This document shows, in pieces, positions 32,567 through 44,600 of a stretch of 64,000 nucleotides of DNA. The DNA comes from a virus, in IMG/VR virus record IMGVR_UViG_3300046513_000348, positions 62,001 through 126,000 of that record; one strand, given 5' to 3'. Below the pieces are notes generated by a model. The model saw only the letters and a program-made list of their open reading frames with translations, was not told where the DNA came from and ran no database searches. The first letter of the stretch is position 1. Each line of letters begins with the position of its first letter. The position numbers and the translations under genes are program-made.

Positions 32567-35500
32567 TTACGAGTCGTATGCGGCCACAGCAAGTTCCGCA
32601 CCGCGCATCAAGATGGCCACGGTAGTGCCAACCTTGTCGGGCGAAGTCACAATACGACGCTGACTCGACGTGTAGCTGAACCGCCCCAGGATCTTCCTGC
32701 CATCCTGAGCTTGCATGGGTTCCTTGATGACCTTGCCGATAATCGATTTCAACTGATTAACGAGCACGATCTTGTCACCCACACCTGCTGGTTCTGGCCC
32801 GGTGATGTAGATACGAATTGCGATCGAGTCCAGAGGAATGGAATTCCCCTTAACTTTAAAGCCCTCGTCCACTTCACCAGTGACCACTGTCTTGTTCATT
32901 GACTTACGACGAGCTGCCAATTCGCGGTCGCCTTGGTTGACAATTTTGCGGATGTTATCCGACATGTCTTCCTTATCGCCGCGGTAGAACACCTCGATTC
33001 GTTCGACAACGCCATCGTATTTAGCTTTCGGAGCCTGAGAGCCAAGGGCTTTCAAACTATCAATGTCCGCTTCATCGTAAAGGTCGAGACCGCTCGTGAT
33101 CTCGTCCTGGATGAGGCACAATACGTCATCGTATTTCACCGCTTCGCCTGCTTTAACCAAACGAGAAATCGCCTGTTTGAAGCTGACAATAATGGTGCGT
33201 TGTTTTGTCTGTTCCGTCACCAACATGTCGGCCAGTTCTTGGCTAATCACGCTAGCGTCTTCAATCACGTCAGAAGGTTCGCACATAGCGAAGTATGCGT
33301 AGGTGCCGTTGCACCATGTCACCTGACGTGGGTTCAGGGTATCCGGTTTGAAGTAGCCTTTGTTGTAAGCGATTGCGTCGCCTTCCTGGAACTTCGTACC
33401 GACCTTGAGATTAGTTACGAGCATGTGCGGAATCGTCATGCCAGCGTTTTCGCCGTATTGACGACCCAGGGGATAACCCTTGACCGATCCGTCAGCATAC
33501 TGGACGGTAATGCCATGATCGGTGATTTCTTTAACGACGCCTTTCTGCTTGGCAGTGGTGGCGAAGAGTTCGGAAGTACGATGAGGGATAACTGCCTCGT
33601 AACCAGTACGCAGGATGTTTTCCATCTGACCGTTGACAGCCACTCCGTGATCATGCTGAATGGAAATGAATCCCATTCGTTTCATGTCATCGTGAGTAGC
33701 CGCGGGAGATGCCAGGACGCTCGACGAGAAGATCGAGCTCATGCCGAAGTCTTTCTGATCGACATCGACGGGCATGCCCAGTGTATTTTTCAGTTGCGCA
33801 TTTGGAGCCAGGTAAGTATTGATGCCGACCTCACCCGAGTCTTTGGTAGCCTCGGAGATAATCCCTTTATCGTTCTTACCATATTCACGGGTAGCTGCCG
33901 TCATCGTGTCTTTCGAACGACCACCGGCACCGGTGAAAGTAACTTCCTCACGCTGTTTGACGTTTGCGATCGGATTGATGTCCTTCACGACGACGATCGA
34001 CTGGTCTTGGGCCAGCGATTGCCAAACAGCGAAAGGTTTCATTTCGATCGGATAACGCGACTTGCCTGGGCGAGCATTGTGGACACGCATGGCTTTCACG
34101 AGTTCCTGGTATACTGCACCAGCCACACGTTCGTAACCCTTGATGCGCATCTCGCTCATGTCGAGCTCAGGACGATGCATGTCGTCCATCAGCAGTTCTG
34201 TCGCAAAGACCAGAATGCCCATGAAGTCGGTCGGTTGTTTGAGTTGGGTCAGTACCTCACGCGTAATCGGATCCACGAAAAGATCGCGAGCGAGATTGAT
34301 TTCCCGCAGAACACGAGTACCGCCACCAGTCGAATCGAATACGTTCTGGTAGACGCCCTTCTGATCGAAGTCGGTAATGCTGAAGCCGCGTATGACGCGT
34401 TTGAACTCCAGGAAACCACCGAGTAACAGACAGGCCAAACGGTCCTGCTTAGAGAACAGCAGGGTTTCGTCGTTAAAGACCAGAGCCACTTCGTCAGGTT
34501 GTGCATTCACGCGAGTGCCGACAGGGACACGACGCGTTTGGATTTTGAGGCGACGTACGAGTTCAGTCAAGCCGTAATCGTAAGCCAGAATCATGCCGAT
34601 CGGAACATACTTGCCGCCGATCTTCAGTTCGCAGTACTCCGCAGGAGCGCCACCGATGTCCAGGCCCAGAATGTCTTCCAGTTCACCTAGCGGTTTGACG
34701 TTCTCTCCCTCGATGAGGTAGAAGCTGTCGCCTTCGTAGTAGACGATGTGCTTCTTGTTGGAGATTGCGATTGGAACGAAGCCCTTCTTGATCCAAGGGG
34801 CAACGATTTCCATGTTGAAGTTTTCTTCGATCTTGGTCAAGTCCAGATGGAACACGAAGTTCAGGCCGTCTTCTGCCTTCACCGTGAACTGCTTGATCTG
34901 CTTGGCCAGCGACGAAACGCTACGAGGAGCTTTGACGCCCATCTGGAAAACGTTCGCCGTCTTCACATCGCTGATGCGATCGACGTCCGGACTGAAGCCC
35001 AGAGACATCACTTCATTGACGATCCACTGGCCGTAATCATTCACTGCCTTGCGGCTGCGATAGATAAAGAACTTGCCGTAGTAGCTGGTCAGAGCCACCT
35101 TGTTGGATGCCACCTTACGGATCGGGAAGTCGCCACGCTGGTTACGCATGGAGTACTTGACGCCGTTAGCCGTGTAGGTCCCGTCTTCCTGGATTTCAGG
35201 AATAGGGAAACGAAGCGTGGTCGGGGAACCTTCCACAGGGACGAGACGAACCATGTAGTTCATGTTCGAACCCATCACGGTTTCAGTCTTCTCGACCTCG
35301 AGGTTGTCAATGATGACGTTCGCATTCTGGACGTGAGTAATCATGCCCAGGATGTGCTTCGGCAGCGTCTTCGTGATGTAACGCTTTTGGGCTTCTTCGA
35401 TCGGCGAATACAGCATCGATTCGTCAACGACGGTAGCGCCCGGAGCCACCACATGTTTGTTGTTAATGTCGAGTTCCCCTTCCTCGATTTTCATCGCATC

Positions 35501-36997
35501 GAGGAGAGTGCCCTTGCCGCCCGGCATTGGGTTAGGCAGGGTTTTGTATTTCTCGGCTAAGGTCGTCAAGCGACGATACTCGGCAGCAGTCATGAGACTT
35601 GCTTCAGCGAGAACGCCGCAGCGGTCTTTGATCTTCTCGTCGTAGGTGCGAGTGTCGCCAACAGCCAGAGGAAGGACTTCGCCAGTCGACGGATTCACGA
35701 CGTCACGGGTTTCTTCAGCCGCATTGATCTTTTCGAGCTCAGCCAGGTCAGCATCGATGATCGCGTTGACGTCAGCATTGAGTTCCAACTTGGAAGAATC
35801 CTCGTCTTCTTTCGCAGTAACGCGAGCGGCTTCGCGAAGGATCTCTTCGCTAGATTTCACCCCGCTTCCGTTTAAGCTCGAAGATGAGGTCGTCGAGTCC
35901 TCCAAGTCGCTTCCTTTTTTTACCGCGATTTCCTCCTCATCTTCCGCGTTCGGCATGGAGACGGCATTATCCTTCTCCTCGCTCTCGTCTTCCTGTTCTT
36001 CAGGAGCCGGAGCTGCACCGTGCGTATTAATGACGGGTTTCGGGCCTTGCAGGGCGTCTTGCAGCTCTGCATCGCCATCGATAGCGACATCCGAACGAGC
36101 CGAGGCTAGGGTCATGTACATCCGCAGGAAGTACTTCTGCAGTTGCGCATTCTCGTAGCTGGTCGATTCGTAGGGCTGGCCCTGCTGAGGGTCGACGGTC
36201 TTTGCCTTGACATCGGCGCGATACTTTTCGACGGTCGACTTCTTCCACCAGTGCAGTCGGTCCAGATTGATGGCGACCCACTGATTGTGGTCCTGGATGA
36301 TCAGGTTGATGAAGCGGTAGTTCTTCGGTTCGATGCGGTCGAAGATGTTCGGGGTCGGTTCATCGCTCAGCCACTTCCAGATCTCCAGCAGCACGCGAGC
36401 GCCGTCGTTGTTGAAGACCTTCAGTGATGCCTGGTCCATGTTCTTCATGGCGGTGTTCAGGCGAGACACGGCAGGCAGGATCATCGGGACATCGATGACC
36501 ATGAACTGATGACGCTGCGTTGCCTTGGCGACTTCGTTCATCGTGGACGTGACCGTGTGCATCATGTCGACCCACTCATTGTAATCCGCGAACAGCGAAC
36601 GGATGTACTTGTAGCCATGATGCAGCAGGGCATAGTTGGCGACGACCAGGGTCTTCTCGTCCTTCGGCATCTTGTCCAGATCAGTCAGACGACGGAAGCG
36701 GCGATTGCGAACCAGATAACCACGCATGATCGGATTCGGATCGAACGTCACCTTCTGGGGTTTGTTCGGCGGATCGATCAACAACAGCGGAGTGTAGATC
36801 TGGATCGGCTTGGTGTAGGGGCGGAACAGCGGATGATCGCTGCCGGGACCGACATCGACCTTACTGTTGCTCACGTAATGCAGGAAAGCGTTTTGAGGAA
36901 GTTGGTACTCCCTCAGGCCGGAGATCGGTGGGGCTACAAGCTGAGTAGCCTTACGAATCATCCGCGCCTTTTCAAACGCTGGATAAAGAATGTTCAT
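32567..36997 (-). CDS. DNA-directed RNA polymerase beta-like subunit (virion RNAP), 1476 aa
   Basis: Counterpart of phiKZ gp178, part of the multisubunit polymerase injected with the DNA to start early transcription. The C-terminal half carries RpoB-type landmarks: AATREYGKNDKGIISEATKD, THDDMKRMGFISIQHDHGV (the HDD-x-x-R region), and GDKIVLVNQLKSIIGKV (about 1407-1423), equal to the beta GDK-x-x-x-x-x-x-x-K-G motif. Thus beta is complete in one chain. Residues ~310-440 are a very acidic, Ser/Glu-rich, probably disordered insert (EDESEEKDN and STTSSSSLNGSG). The start is the ATG at 36997, 12 nt after the beta' fragment. Confidence 0.9.
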   Translation of the reverse strand: MNILYPAFEKARMIRKATQLVAPPISGLREYQLPQNAFLHYVSNSKVDVGPGSDHPLFRPYTKPIQIYTPLLLIDPPNKPQKVTFDPNPIMRGYLVRNRRFRRLTDLDKMPKDEKTLVVANYALLHHGYKYIRSLFADYNEWVDMMHTVTSTMNEVAKATQRHQFMVIDVPMILPAVSRLNTAMKNMDQASLKVFNNDGARVLLEIWKWLSDEPTPNIFDRIEPKNYRFINLIIQDHNQWVAINLDRLHWWKKSTVEKYRADVKAKTVDPQQGQPYESTSYENAQLQKYFLRMYMTLASARSDVAIDGDAELQDALQGPKPVINTHGAAPAPEEQEDESEEKDNAVSMPNAEDEEEIAVKKGSDLEDSTTSSSSLNGSGVKSSEEILREAARVTAKEDEDSSKLELNADVNAIIDADLAELEKINAAEETRDVVNPSTGEVLPLAVGDTRTYDEKIKDRCGVLAEASLMTAAEYRRLTTLAEKYKTLPNPMPGGKGTLLDAMKIEEGELDINNKHVVAPGATVVDESMLYSPIEEAQKRYITKTLPKHILGMITHVQNANVIIDNLEVEKTETVMGSNMNYMVRLVPVEGSPTTLRFPIPEIQEDGTYTANGVKYSMRNQRGDFPIRKVASNKVALTSYYGKFFIYRSRKAVNDYGQWIVNEVMSLGFSPDVDRISDVKTANVFQMGVKAPRSVSSLAKQIKQFTVKAEDGLNFVFHLDLTKIEENFNMEIVAPWIKKGFVPIAISNKKHIVYYEGDSFYLIEGENVKPLGELEDILGLDIGGAPAEYCELKIGGKYVPIGMILAYDYGLTELVRRLKIQTRRVPVGTRVNAQPDEVALVFNDETLLFSKQDRLACLLLGGFLEFKRVIRGFSITDFDQKGVYQNVFDSTGGGTRVLREINLARDLFVDPITREVLTQLKQPTDFMGILVFATELLMDDMHRPELDMSEMRIKGYERVAGAVYQELVKAMRVHNARPGKSRYPIEMKPFAVWQSLAQDQSIVVVKDINPIANVKQREEVTFTGAGGRSKDTMTAATREYGKNDKGIISEATKDSGEVGINTYLAPNAQLKNTLGMPVDVDQKDFGMSSIFSSSVLASPAATHDDMKRMGFISIQHDHGVAVNGQMENILRTGYEAVIPHRTSELFATTAKQKGVVKEITDHGITVQYADGSVKGYPLGRQYGENAGMTIPHMLVTNLKVGTKFQEGDAIAYNKGYFKPDTLNPRQVTWCNGTYAYFAMCEPSDVIEDASVISQELADMLVTEQTKQRTIIVSFKQAISRLVKAGEAVKYDDVLCLIQDEITSGLDLYDEADIDSLKALGSQAPKAKYDGVVERIEVFYRGDKEDMSDNIRKIVNQGDRELAARRKSMNKTVVTGEVDEGFKVKGNSIPLDSIAIRIYITGPEPAGVGDKIVLVNQLKSIIGKVIKEPMQAQDGRKILGRFSYTSSQRRIVTSPDKVGTTVAILMRGAELAVAAYDS

Positions 36998-37009
36998 TTT
37001 TCTTCCCAG

Positions 37010-38620
37010 TTAACGGGTCAGGTTATGACAGACCAGTTCAGCCGTCGAAACAACTGCCGAAGCGATCAACCGACCACGCGGGTCAACATATGCAATTTTC
37101 TTTTTGAGCAGGGCGTGTACTTCTGCCACTCCCTCGTCGGTGTAGAGCGAGTTCGCCGATCCGGTGTCACCGTCGAAGTCTGCATTCAGCATTGCCAGAC
37201 GAATCATGTTCGGGCAAAGCGTGTTAATGAATGCTTCCCCACGAATCGGGAAGGACATGACGACTTCGCCGAAGCGCTGCCAGTTCTCATCGAGAGGCCA
37301 CCGCTTTTCGCTGTTGGTGGTCGTCTTGACGTAGGCGATCGATGGATAGATACTGCCCAGAGATGCGACCGGATAACGAGTCACAAACAATGGGAGGGTA
37401 CTAAGTTTTTTAATAGTGGACAGATAAATGAGCTCGGCGTAGGTAACCGGGCTTACATCGTTTTTGTCCAGCGTTTCAGGCAGCTCGCTAATGTCATGCA
37501 TCAACCTCACATCGCCGTCTTTGTTCTTGTAGATCAAGGCCATGAAGTGGCTACCCACAACAACCGGCTTATGACGCATCTCGACGTTCTGGAAGAGCGT
37601 GAAGAGTTTGTCGATGCCTTCGTCACTGAACCAGCGGTCCCATTCGTCCGCCTTCAGAACAACCTGCTCGCTCTTGAAGGTATTCTTGTTGACGAGTCGA
37701 ACTGGCGAACCAGGACCACTGTGCAGATGGTTCAGGAAGTTGTTCTTGAACTCGAAGATCGCCACAGGACGACACGCGCGGATAGCCTGATAGAGACCGT
37801 AGACCGTGTGGTTCGGCCCGACGTTGCCCGGATCACCCAGTTCCACGATACCTTCGTCCAGAGGCGAGATGACGTTACGAGTGCCGTCTGCAACGTGGCG
37901 TGATGCCCACTTGCCGAGGACCAGCTTGCGCTTACCGTCGATCAGGTTGGACAGACTCTCGTGGATTTCGTTAAACGTCATCTGCAGCTTGAAACGAGCA
38001 GCATCGGAAACATCACGATCGTTCTTACCGTCACCTGGAATCGTGTTCGATACGGCCAGGAGCTTACGGTAGATCTTGTTGATTTCGTCTTCTTCAGTAC
38101 GACCGTCGTCCCCAACCATCAAGTCACGCATAGCGGCTGGGATCACCATGACTTTATCAGTCATGGCAACGTGTTTATAGTTGACGATCATTTTCTGCGC
38201 TTCTTGTTTCTCCGGACTGTTAGTCGGTGCGAAACGGATTTCTTTCCAGTAGCGTAGGAAGAAGTTAAAGCCGGTCTTGCCGTTGATCGGATCGGACGGA
38301 AGGAAGTCTTTTTCTTTGTCGTCCCAAACAGCGTAACCTTTACCGGACACGATGTCCATGTAGAGACGCTTGTTGCCAACTAAGGCGTGGAAGTAGGCCG
38401 GATGGAAGATCTGGGCCTTGGTGTTAATGTAGGAGAAAGTATCTGCACGACGCTCTTCGCCAACCTTACCGAAGATGAGGGCAGAGAACAGTCCGTCTGG
38501 GTGAAAATTCACCCCGGTGTTATCGAAGATATCGAGAGCCGTAACGGGACGAAAGCGTTTCAGGCGTTCATCCTTTGGATCAAGAACCTTGATATTAAAA
38601 GGTATATCAACACGTTTCAC
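37010..38620 (-). CDS. RNA polymerase beta' subunit, N-terminal fragment (virion RNAP), 536 aa
   Basis: Counterpart of phiKZ gp180. Residues 479-485 are NADFDGD, the triple-Asp motif that holds the catalytic magnesium in all multisubunit RNA polymerases. The chain ends ~50 residues later, so the trigger loop, bridge helix and rest of beta' must be encoded elsewhere, as in phiKZ. N-terminal VLDPKDERLKRFRPVTALDI resembles the beta' clamp entry region. First gene of the two-gene RNAP operon; it diverges from the 2080-aa gene across 28 nt. Confidence 0.9.
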   Translation of the reverse strand: MKRVDIPFNIKVLDPKDERLKRFRPVTALDIFDNTGVNFHPDGLFSALIFGKVGEERRADTFSYINTKAQIFHPAYFHALVGNKRLYMDIVSGKGYAVWDDKEKDFLPSDPINGKTGFNFFLRYWKEIRFAPTNSPEKQEAQKMIVNYKHVAMTDKVMVIPAAMRDLMVGDDGRTEEDEINKIYRKLLAVSNTIPGDGKNDRDVSDAARFKLQMTFNEIHESLSNLIDGKRKLVLGKWASRHVADGTRNVISPLDEGIVELGDPGNVGPNHTVYGLYQAIRACRPVAIFEFKNNFLNHLHSGPGSPVRLVNKNTFKSEQVVLKADEWDRWFSDEGIDKLFTLFQNVEMRHKPVVVGSHFMALIYKNKDGDVRLMHDISELPETLDKNDVSPVTYAELIYLSTIKKLSTLPLFVTRYPVASLGSIYPSIAYVKTTTNSEKRWPLDENWQRFGEVVMSFPIRGEAFINTLCPNMIRLAMLNADFDGDTGSANSLYTDEGVAEVHALLKKKIAYVDPRGRLIASAVVSTAELVCHNLTR

Positions 38621-38648
38621 AATGTGTCCTTAATGGAGAAATCGTAGT

Positions 38649-41600
38649 ATGGCGTCTAAAAAGAAGCGGGGTGGACGCGACGATATCGAGTGGGACAGCG
38701 ACTTAGACTTCGACATACCGGACTTCGGGGGTGATAACCCCGAAGTCACGTCGAATAATCGCAAACCTATTGCCACTGGCCTAAAGTCGGCGGCTGAGGG
38801 ATTCGGCAAGACGTTCACCAATGAGGCACGTCTGCGCAAAACCCTTACGAGATCGCTCCCCCGGGAGTACGAAGAACCTATCTCGAAAGCCTTCGAAATC
38901 AAAGATGGCGCACGGGATCTATACAATATCGCGGGCAGTCAAGTCAACGAAACTGTTCGCGAAACTAAACGTTCTGTCGGTCGCATTGCACGCAATCTGG
39001 AAAGTGCCCTGCCCCGAGGCGTTTATGAGAAGGTTACCAAATGGGCTGCAACGGCAGACCAAGATAACAGTTCTGGTCCGTCGAAAGACGAAGTGGAACA
39101 GGGTACGATCAACAATGCGATGCTCGAGATCTTCGCCGAATCGACGAAGGCCGATGCCGATAATCGCAAGAAAGATCAAGCTCGCGAAATAATGCAGGAC
39201 GCTATCGATAAGAAGCGTCATGCCGATATGACCGCCATCCTGGGCTCGATTGATCAGTCGCTGATCTCTCTGCAGACTTTCCAGGACAAGGCTGGTACGA
39301 ACTACATGAAGAAGTCGCTGGAGCTCCAGTTCCGCTCTTACTTCGTACAAAACGACATGCTGCAACTGCAGACTAAGTTCTTCGAAGAATTCAAGAACAG
39401 TCTCGGAGCAATTACCAAGAACACCGGCTTGCCTGACTATGTCAAGAAGGCTCCCAAGGAAGCTCTCATGGAGCGTCTGCGCGAGAAGACATTCGACTCG
39501 CTGGGTAACACGATTGCTAAGAAGCGCAATGAATGGCTCTCTGGCGTTGTGCGTAAAGCTGGTAACAAAATCAAAGATACGTTCCAGGATGTTCGCGATG
39601 GTGCATCGCAGATCCTCGATACGGCCGAAATGGCAACGAGTATGTACGGCTCCGGTATGGGTCCGTCGGCTCCTGAATTCGCAGGAGACCTGGCCGGCGG
39701 TTACGCAGGTAATAAAGCCCAGGACTTCATGGCGAAGCACATCAAAGCCTACATGTTGAAGAATCCTGGCGCCCTTAAGAAGGGCAACCAGCTTTCGATG
39801 ATCGCTGGCAACTTGCCGCAGTGGATCAATCAGCAAGTCACGTCGGGCCAGCATGCTGACAAAATTCCGGATTGGCTGAAGGACATCTTGGCTCAAGACG
39901 GCGAGCGTTCTGGCGTTGCGATTAATCGCGAAGTCGACCTCGAGCGTGCAGCACAGTTCAGCGATAAGAACTCCCGTTCCCTGAACTACGTGATCCCGCA
40001 GCTTCTGTCGAAGATCCATCACGAACTTTATGTCACTCGTACTGGCGATGTCGGCTCCAAGCCGCTGTCCTATGACTTCGAGAAAGGCAAGTTCGTCACC
40101 AGTAAAGAACGTCAGGAACAACTGGCAAACTCCATCGTGTCCAAGCGCACCGTGGAGCATACCCAAGGTCAAGTCGACAGTATCTTCAAGGAGATCGATC
40201 CGGAAGGTAAGCTTGACAAAGAAACCCGTGACGAGATCGCGAAGAAAATCTACGGTGCCAATAAAAAAGGCGCTTTCTTCGACCGTGACGAAATGATGAG
40301 AACCGTTGACAACGATAAGGCTGCTGCACTTCTGAGCGCATATGTTGATCGTGATTCCAAGAAGGGTCACGAAAACAAGATGTCGAAGATGTTCGGTCGT
40401 GTCGGTGGCAACAACGGTGAGGTTCAAGACCTTATCCAGGAACTGATCGACAACGGCCGGCATGGCGAGTTGGCAGACCTGGGCATCATCGACTTGAAGT
40501 CCGGCAAAATCAATCTTGACGTCGTTCGTCAAATGGAACTCGGTCAGTGGAAACTGCCTGAAGATCCAACCCAACAATCAACACCTGGCCAATCCGGTCA
40601 GCCCGGTGGTTCCCGCCCTCCGAAGGTGCGTCCTCCGAATACCCGTCAGGGTGGTTTCATTCGTCTCGGCTCTGCTGCGAACGAAGCGAACCGTAACCAG
40701 GCTGCTACCGGTCCTGCTGGTGCAAGCCTGGAAGACCTGACCAAGGCGTTCAAGGAAGCCATGGGTTCGTCTGGTGGAAACGCCAGCGGCACGGATGAGA
40801 AACTGATCAAGGCTATCTCCGAAGCCAGCGGCAAAACCGAACTCACTGAGATCCGTGACATCTTGAAGCGGATTGAAGAGAAGGGCATTCAAGGCGGCGG
40901 CATTATGACGCCTGAGATGCTCGAGCAATACATGAGCGGTAAGTTCGGCGGCTTCTTCGGTAAAGCAGGGCAGATGGGTCGTGGCGCTGTCGGTAAAGTT
41001 GGCAACTGGCTCAAGGGCGGTTTCAATAACTCGATGGGCCTTGGCAAGAAACTTGGCGGCTGGGCAAAGACTGGCGGCAAGAGTGCTTTCAATTGGCTCG
41101 GTGAACAGAAAGACAAGTTCGACCTTTTCATCGGCAACGAAGTTGAGCCTCGACTGAACAAAGCAAAACTGGAAGCGGGTCGTTATTACGACATCAACTC
41201 CAAGAAAATCGTAACCAAGTTCGAAGACATCACCGGCGATATCAAAGACCTTGATACCGACAAGATCGTCCTCAAGTACTCTGAGTTGAAAGACTCGGTG
41301 CTGAAGAACTTCGAGACTGGTAAATCTGTCCTGGGGCGCATGACTTCCTGGGGTAAGAAATCCATCGAGTTCACTACCAAGAAAGCTAAGGAACTGGCTG
41401 AGAAAACCTTTAGCCTTGGTAAGACTGCCCACGGCATGGCTTGGAGCGGACTCAAGAAAGCTTATGAGTTCCTGACGGACGGTCCGATGGATGTGTATCT
41501 GAAAGACAACTATGAAACACCTGTCCTTCTGAAACGCGTTATGGCACAGGGCCTGTACTTCGATAAGGAATCCCTCGACTCGATTACGAAAGTGAGCGAG

Positions 41601-44600
41601 ATCAAGGGTGCTGTGGTCGACAATCAGGAAAACGTTCTTATCACCAAGGAAGACCTGCACAACGGTCTCTACGACAAGCACGGTAAAGAAATCAAGACGG
41701 GCTTCGATCGGGTCCTCCAATTCGTTGGCGGTTCGATCAAGAAGACCATCGGTACCTACAAGAAAATCCTTGGCAAGGCTAAGGACATGGGTGTTAAGGC
41801 AATGGGCTGGCTGAAAGGACTCTTCGGGTTCGATTCGCCGTTCACTGTCTTCTCCAAACGAACGAACGACATCCTCGGTGCCATCTACAACCTGTTGAAT
41901 GACAGGATGCCTGGCGAGAGATCCCCTGACCTGGACACTGCAGCTGAGCAGGCTTCCTCTGCAAGTGGTGGCGGTGGTAAGGGCGAGGTCAAGAAGAAGG
42001 TCGGCGTGTTCAAGGAGGCCTTCATGAAGAGGTTCTCCAGCGCAAAAGACAAAGCCGAAGAAAAGCTCGAACACGCCAAGCTGAAAGCAGGCGAGGTTTA
42101 CGAGAATCGGGACGAGCACTGGAACAAGGCTCGTGATGAGGTTGCCAAGCATACTGGTAACGCTAAGGAACGCGGAATCGCAGTTTGGGACAAGATGTAC
42201 AAGCTGATGGAGGAGCGTTTGCCTGCCGCCAAGAAGAAAGTCTTTGGCGACACTGATGGCGACGGCGATCGCGATGGCGACATCGACGATACCCGTTCAA
42301 GGCGACAGAAGGCAAAGGATGCGGCTCGGGAAGCGAAGGACAAGGCTCTTGGCAAAGTCAAGGACTCTGGCGCCTACGCTACCATTGCCAAACTCCTGGC
42401 GGATCTCATCAAGAAAAACAAAAAAGAGGAAGAAGAGGACGACGACGATGGCATTGGTCTCGACGACGTTCTCGGAGATGGTGACGATAACGACGAACAC
42501 CATGGCGACAAGAAGAAGGCGCGTGACGCTAAACGCAAACGCCGCCTGAAACGTCTCAAGGCCAACAAGCCTCGTGGTCGCATGGGTCGTGGCTGGGACA
42601 AGCTGAAGAGTAAGATTCCTGGACGCGGCTTGCTTGGTCGCGGTGCTGGCACCGTTGCTCGTGGCGCAGGTGCACTTGCCGAAGGCGGTGCTGCAAGTGC
42701 CCGTGCCGCTGGCGGTGTCGCTCGCGCTGGTGGTGCAGTAGCTCGTGGCCTGGGTCCTACCGCTCTTCGCCTTGTTGGCACGGTTGGTCGCGTCGGCCTG
42801 ATGGGCGCTGGTACTCTGTTGGAAGGCGGCTTGATGAGCGCAGGCATGGTGTCCGGTGGCCTGAGTCTCTTGGGTTCTGCCTTGGGTATGGCAGGAACTG
42901 CTATTGCTGCAATCGTCTCCTCTCCAATTACGGTTCCGCTGTTGGCAGCTGCAGCTATCGGTACCGCCGGTTACTTCGCCTATAAGTGGCTGACTAAACC
43001 GGATCCTCAACCAATCGAAAAAGTACGACTCGTGCAGTATGGCTGGAAGGCCTCTAATATCGAAGCGTACAAGAAGATGAAGTCGCTGGAGCAGAAGGTT
43101 GCCTCCGCGGTTGTCTTTAAGGGTGAGAACGCAGAGTTCGATTCCAAAAAGCTTAACTTCCAAGACATGATGAAGGACTTTGGCCTCGATCCGACCAACA
43201 AGGATCACGCCTCGAAATTCATCGACTGGTTTGCCAATCGTTTCCGCCCGATTTACCTGCATCATAGGGCGTTGATTAAGATCGTCAAATCACCAAAAGA
43301 ACTGGACAGTGTCGACGATAATAAACCCGACATCAAGAAGCAGTACCTTGATCAGTGTTTGTTCCCTGGCGAACATTACGACATTACAACCAGTCCGATC
43401 AAAGACGAACCTCACTTGTTTACCTCCCAAGGCTCTGCGGAGCGCGCAATCACTGAAGCGAAAGCTGAGGTTGAGAAGGAAGGTACCAAGAAGGACGACA
43501 AGAAAGAGAAACCACTACCACCAGGCGGATTTGGCACGGCATTAAAAGCCGAGTTGGCTAAGAAAGACCTGGAATCCGAAAAGAAAAAGGACGCCGCAAC
43601 TAACGCTGCTGGAGTTCCGAACAAGATCGGCGCAGATCTCGAAAAGACTTCTGCGATGAATCGCCTCAAGGCCGCAACCGCTGGCTCGATGGCCGGACCT
43701 GGCTCGGATCCCAACAATCCAGTCAATAGTCCCGCTGCTCCGGACGGTAAACCAGCTGGTCCTCCTAAGTCGAAAGACGTTAAACCGAAAAGCGGCGACG
43801 CTGAAAAGGTTAAGGCGGAACTGATCAAAAATATGCCTCGCTTCGGTATCACCACGCCGAACCAACAGGCAGCCATCCTCGGTAACGTGGAACATGAGTC
43901 TGGTTTCCAGCCAATCTCTGAGAACCTGAACTACAAACCCCAGACGCTGCAAAAGCTCTGGCCTAACCGTTTCCCTGATTCGGCTACTGCTCAAGCAACT
44001 GCTGCTAAAGGTCCTGTTGGCATTGCTAACACGATCTACGGCGGCCGCATGGGTAACACCGAAGCCAATGACGGTTGGGACTACCGTGGACGCGGTCCGA
44101 TCCAAATCACCGGTAAGAGTAACTACTCCGCATTGTCGAAGATCATGGGCAAGGACATTGTCGATGATCCCGATAAGCTCGTTACAGATCCGAAGACTTC
44201 TGCCGAATCGGCACTGGCTTATTGGAAGCTCAATCCCCAGCTGGGTAAACTGGCTGATGCGGGTAACTTCCAGAAAGTCCGTCAGCTGATCAACGGCGGC
44301 AGCATCGGAGCGGAAGACGCGAATGCTCGCGTTTACGATTACCTGGATAAAATCAAATCCGGAGAGATGAAACTGGATGGCACTTCGTCCAGTGGCGAAG
44401 GTGGTACCATTACCCAGACCGCAACTGTTTCTTCTCCGAAACCGACTACGGCAAATAGCGTCGAGAACAACCCGAATGCGGGTCCGACGCCTTCTACGTA
44501 TTCGCGGCCATCTCCTGCATCCATGGTCGCTTCCCCTCGACCAAGCTACGACGCGTCCTCGAGCTCCAGCTCGGTACCACAGGCTGCTCCGGTTCGTTCA

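Noticed and set aside
32933-34426. 497-codon plus-strand ORF opposite RNA polymerase beta
   Set aside because: Shadow of a gene with RpoB landmarks; product lacks any coherent motif.
35820-36000. Gene boundary or frameshift in the beta subunit at the acidic region
   Set aside because: The frame is continuous and the composition change is confined to a disordered-type insert; no new start or stop is present.
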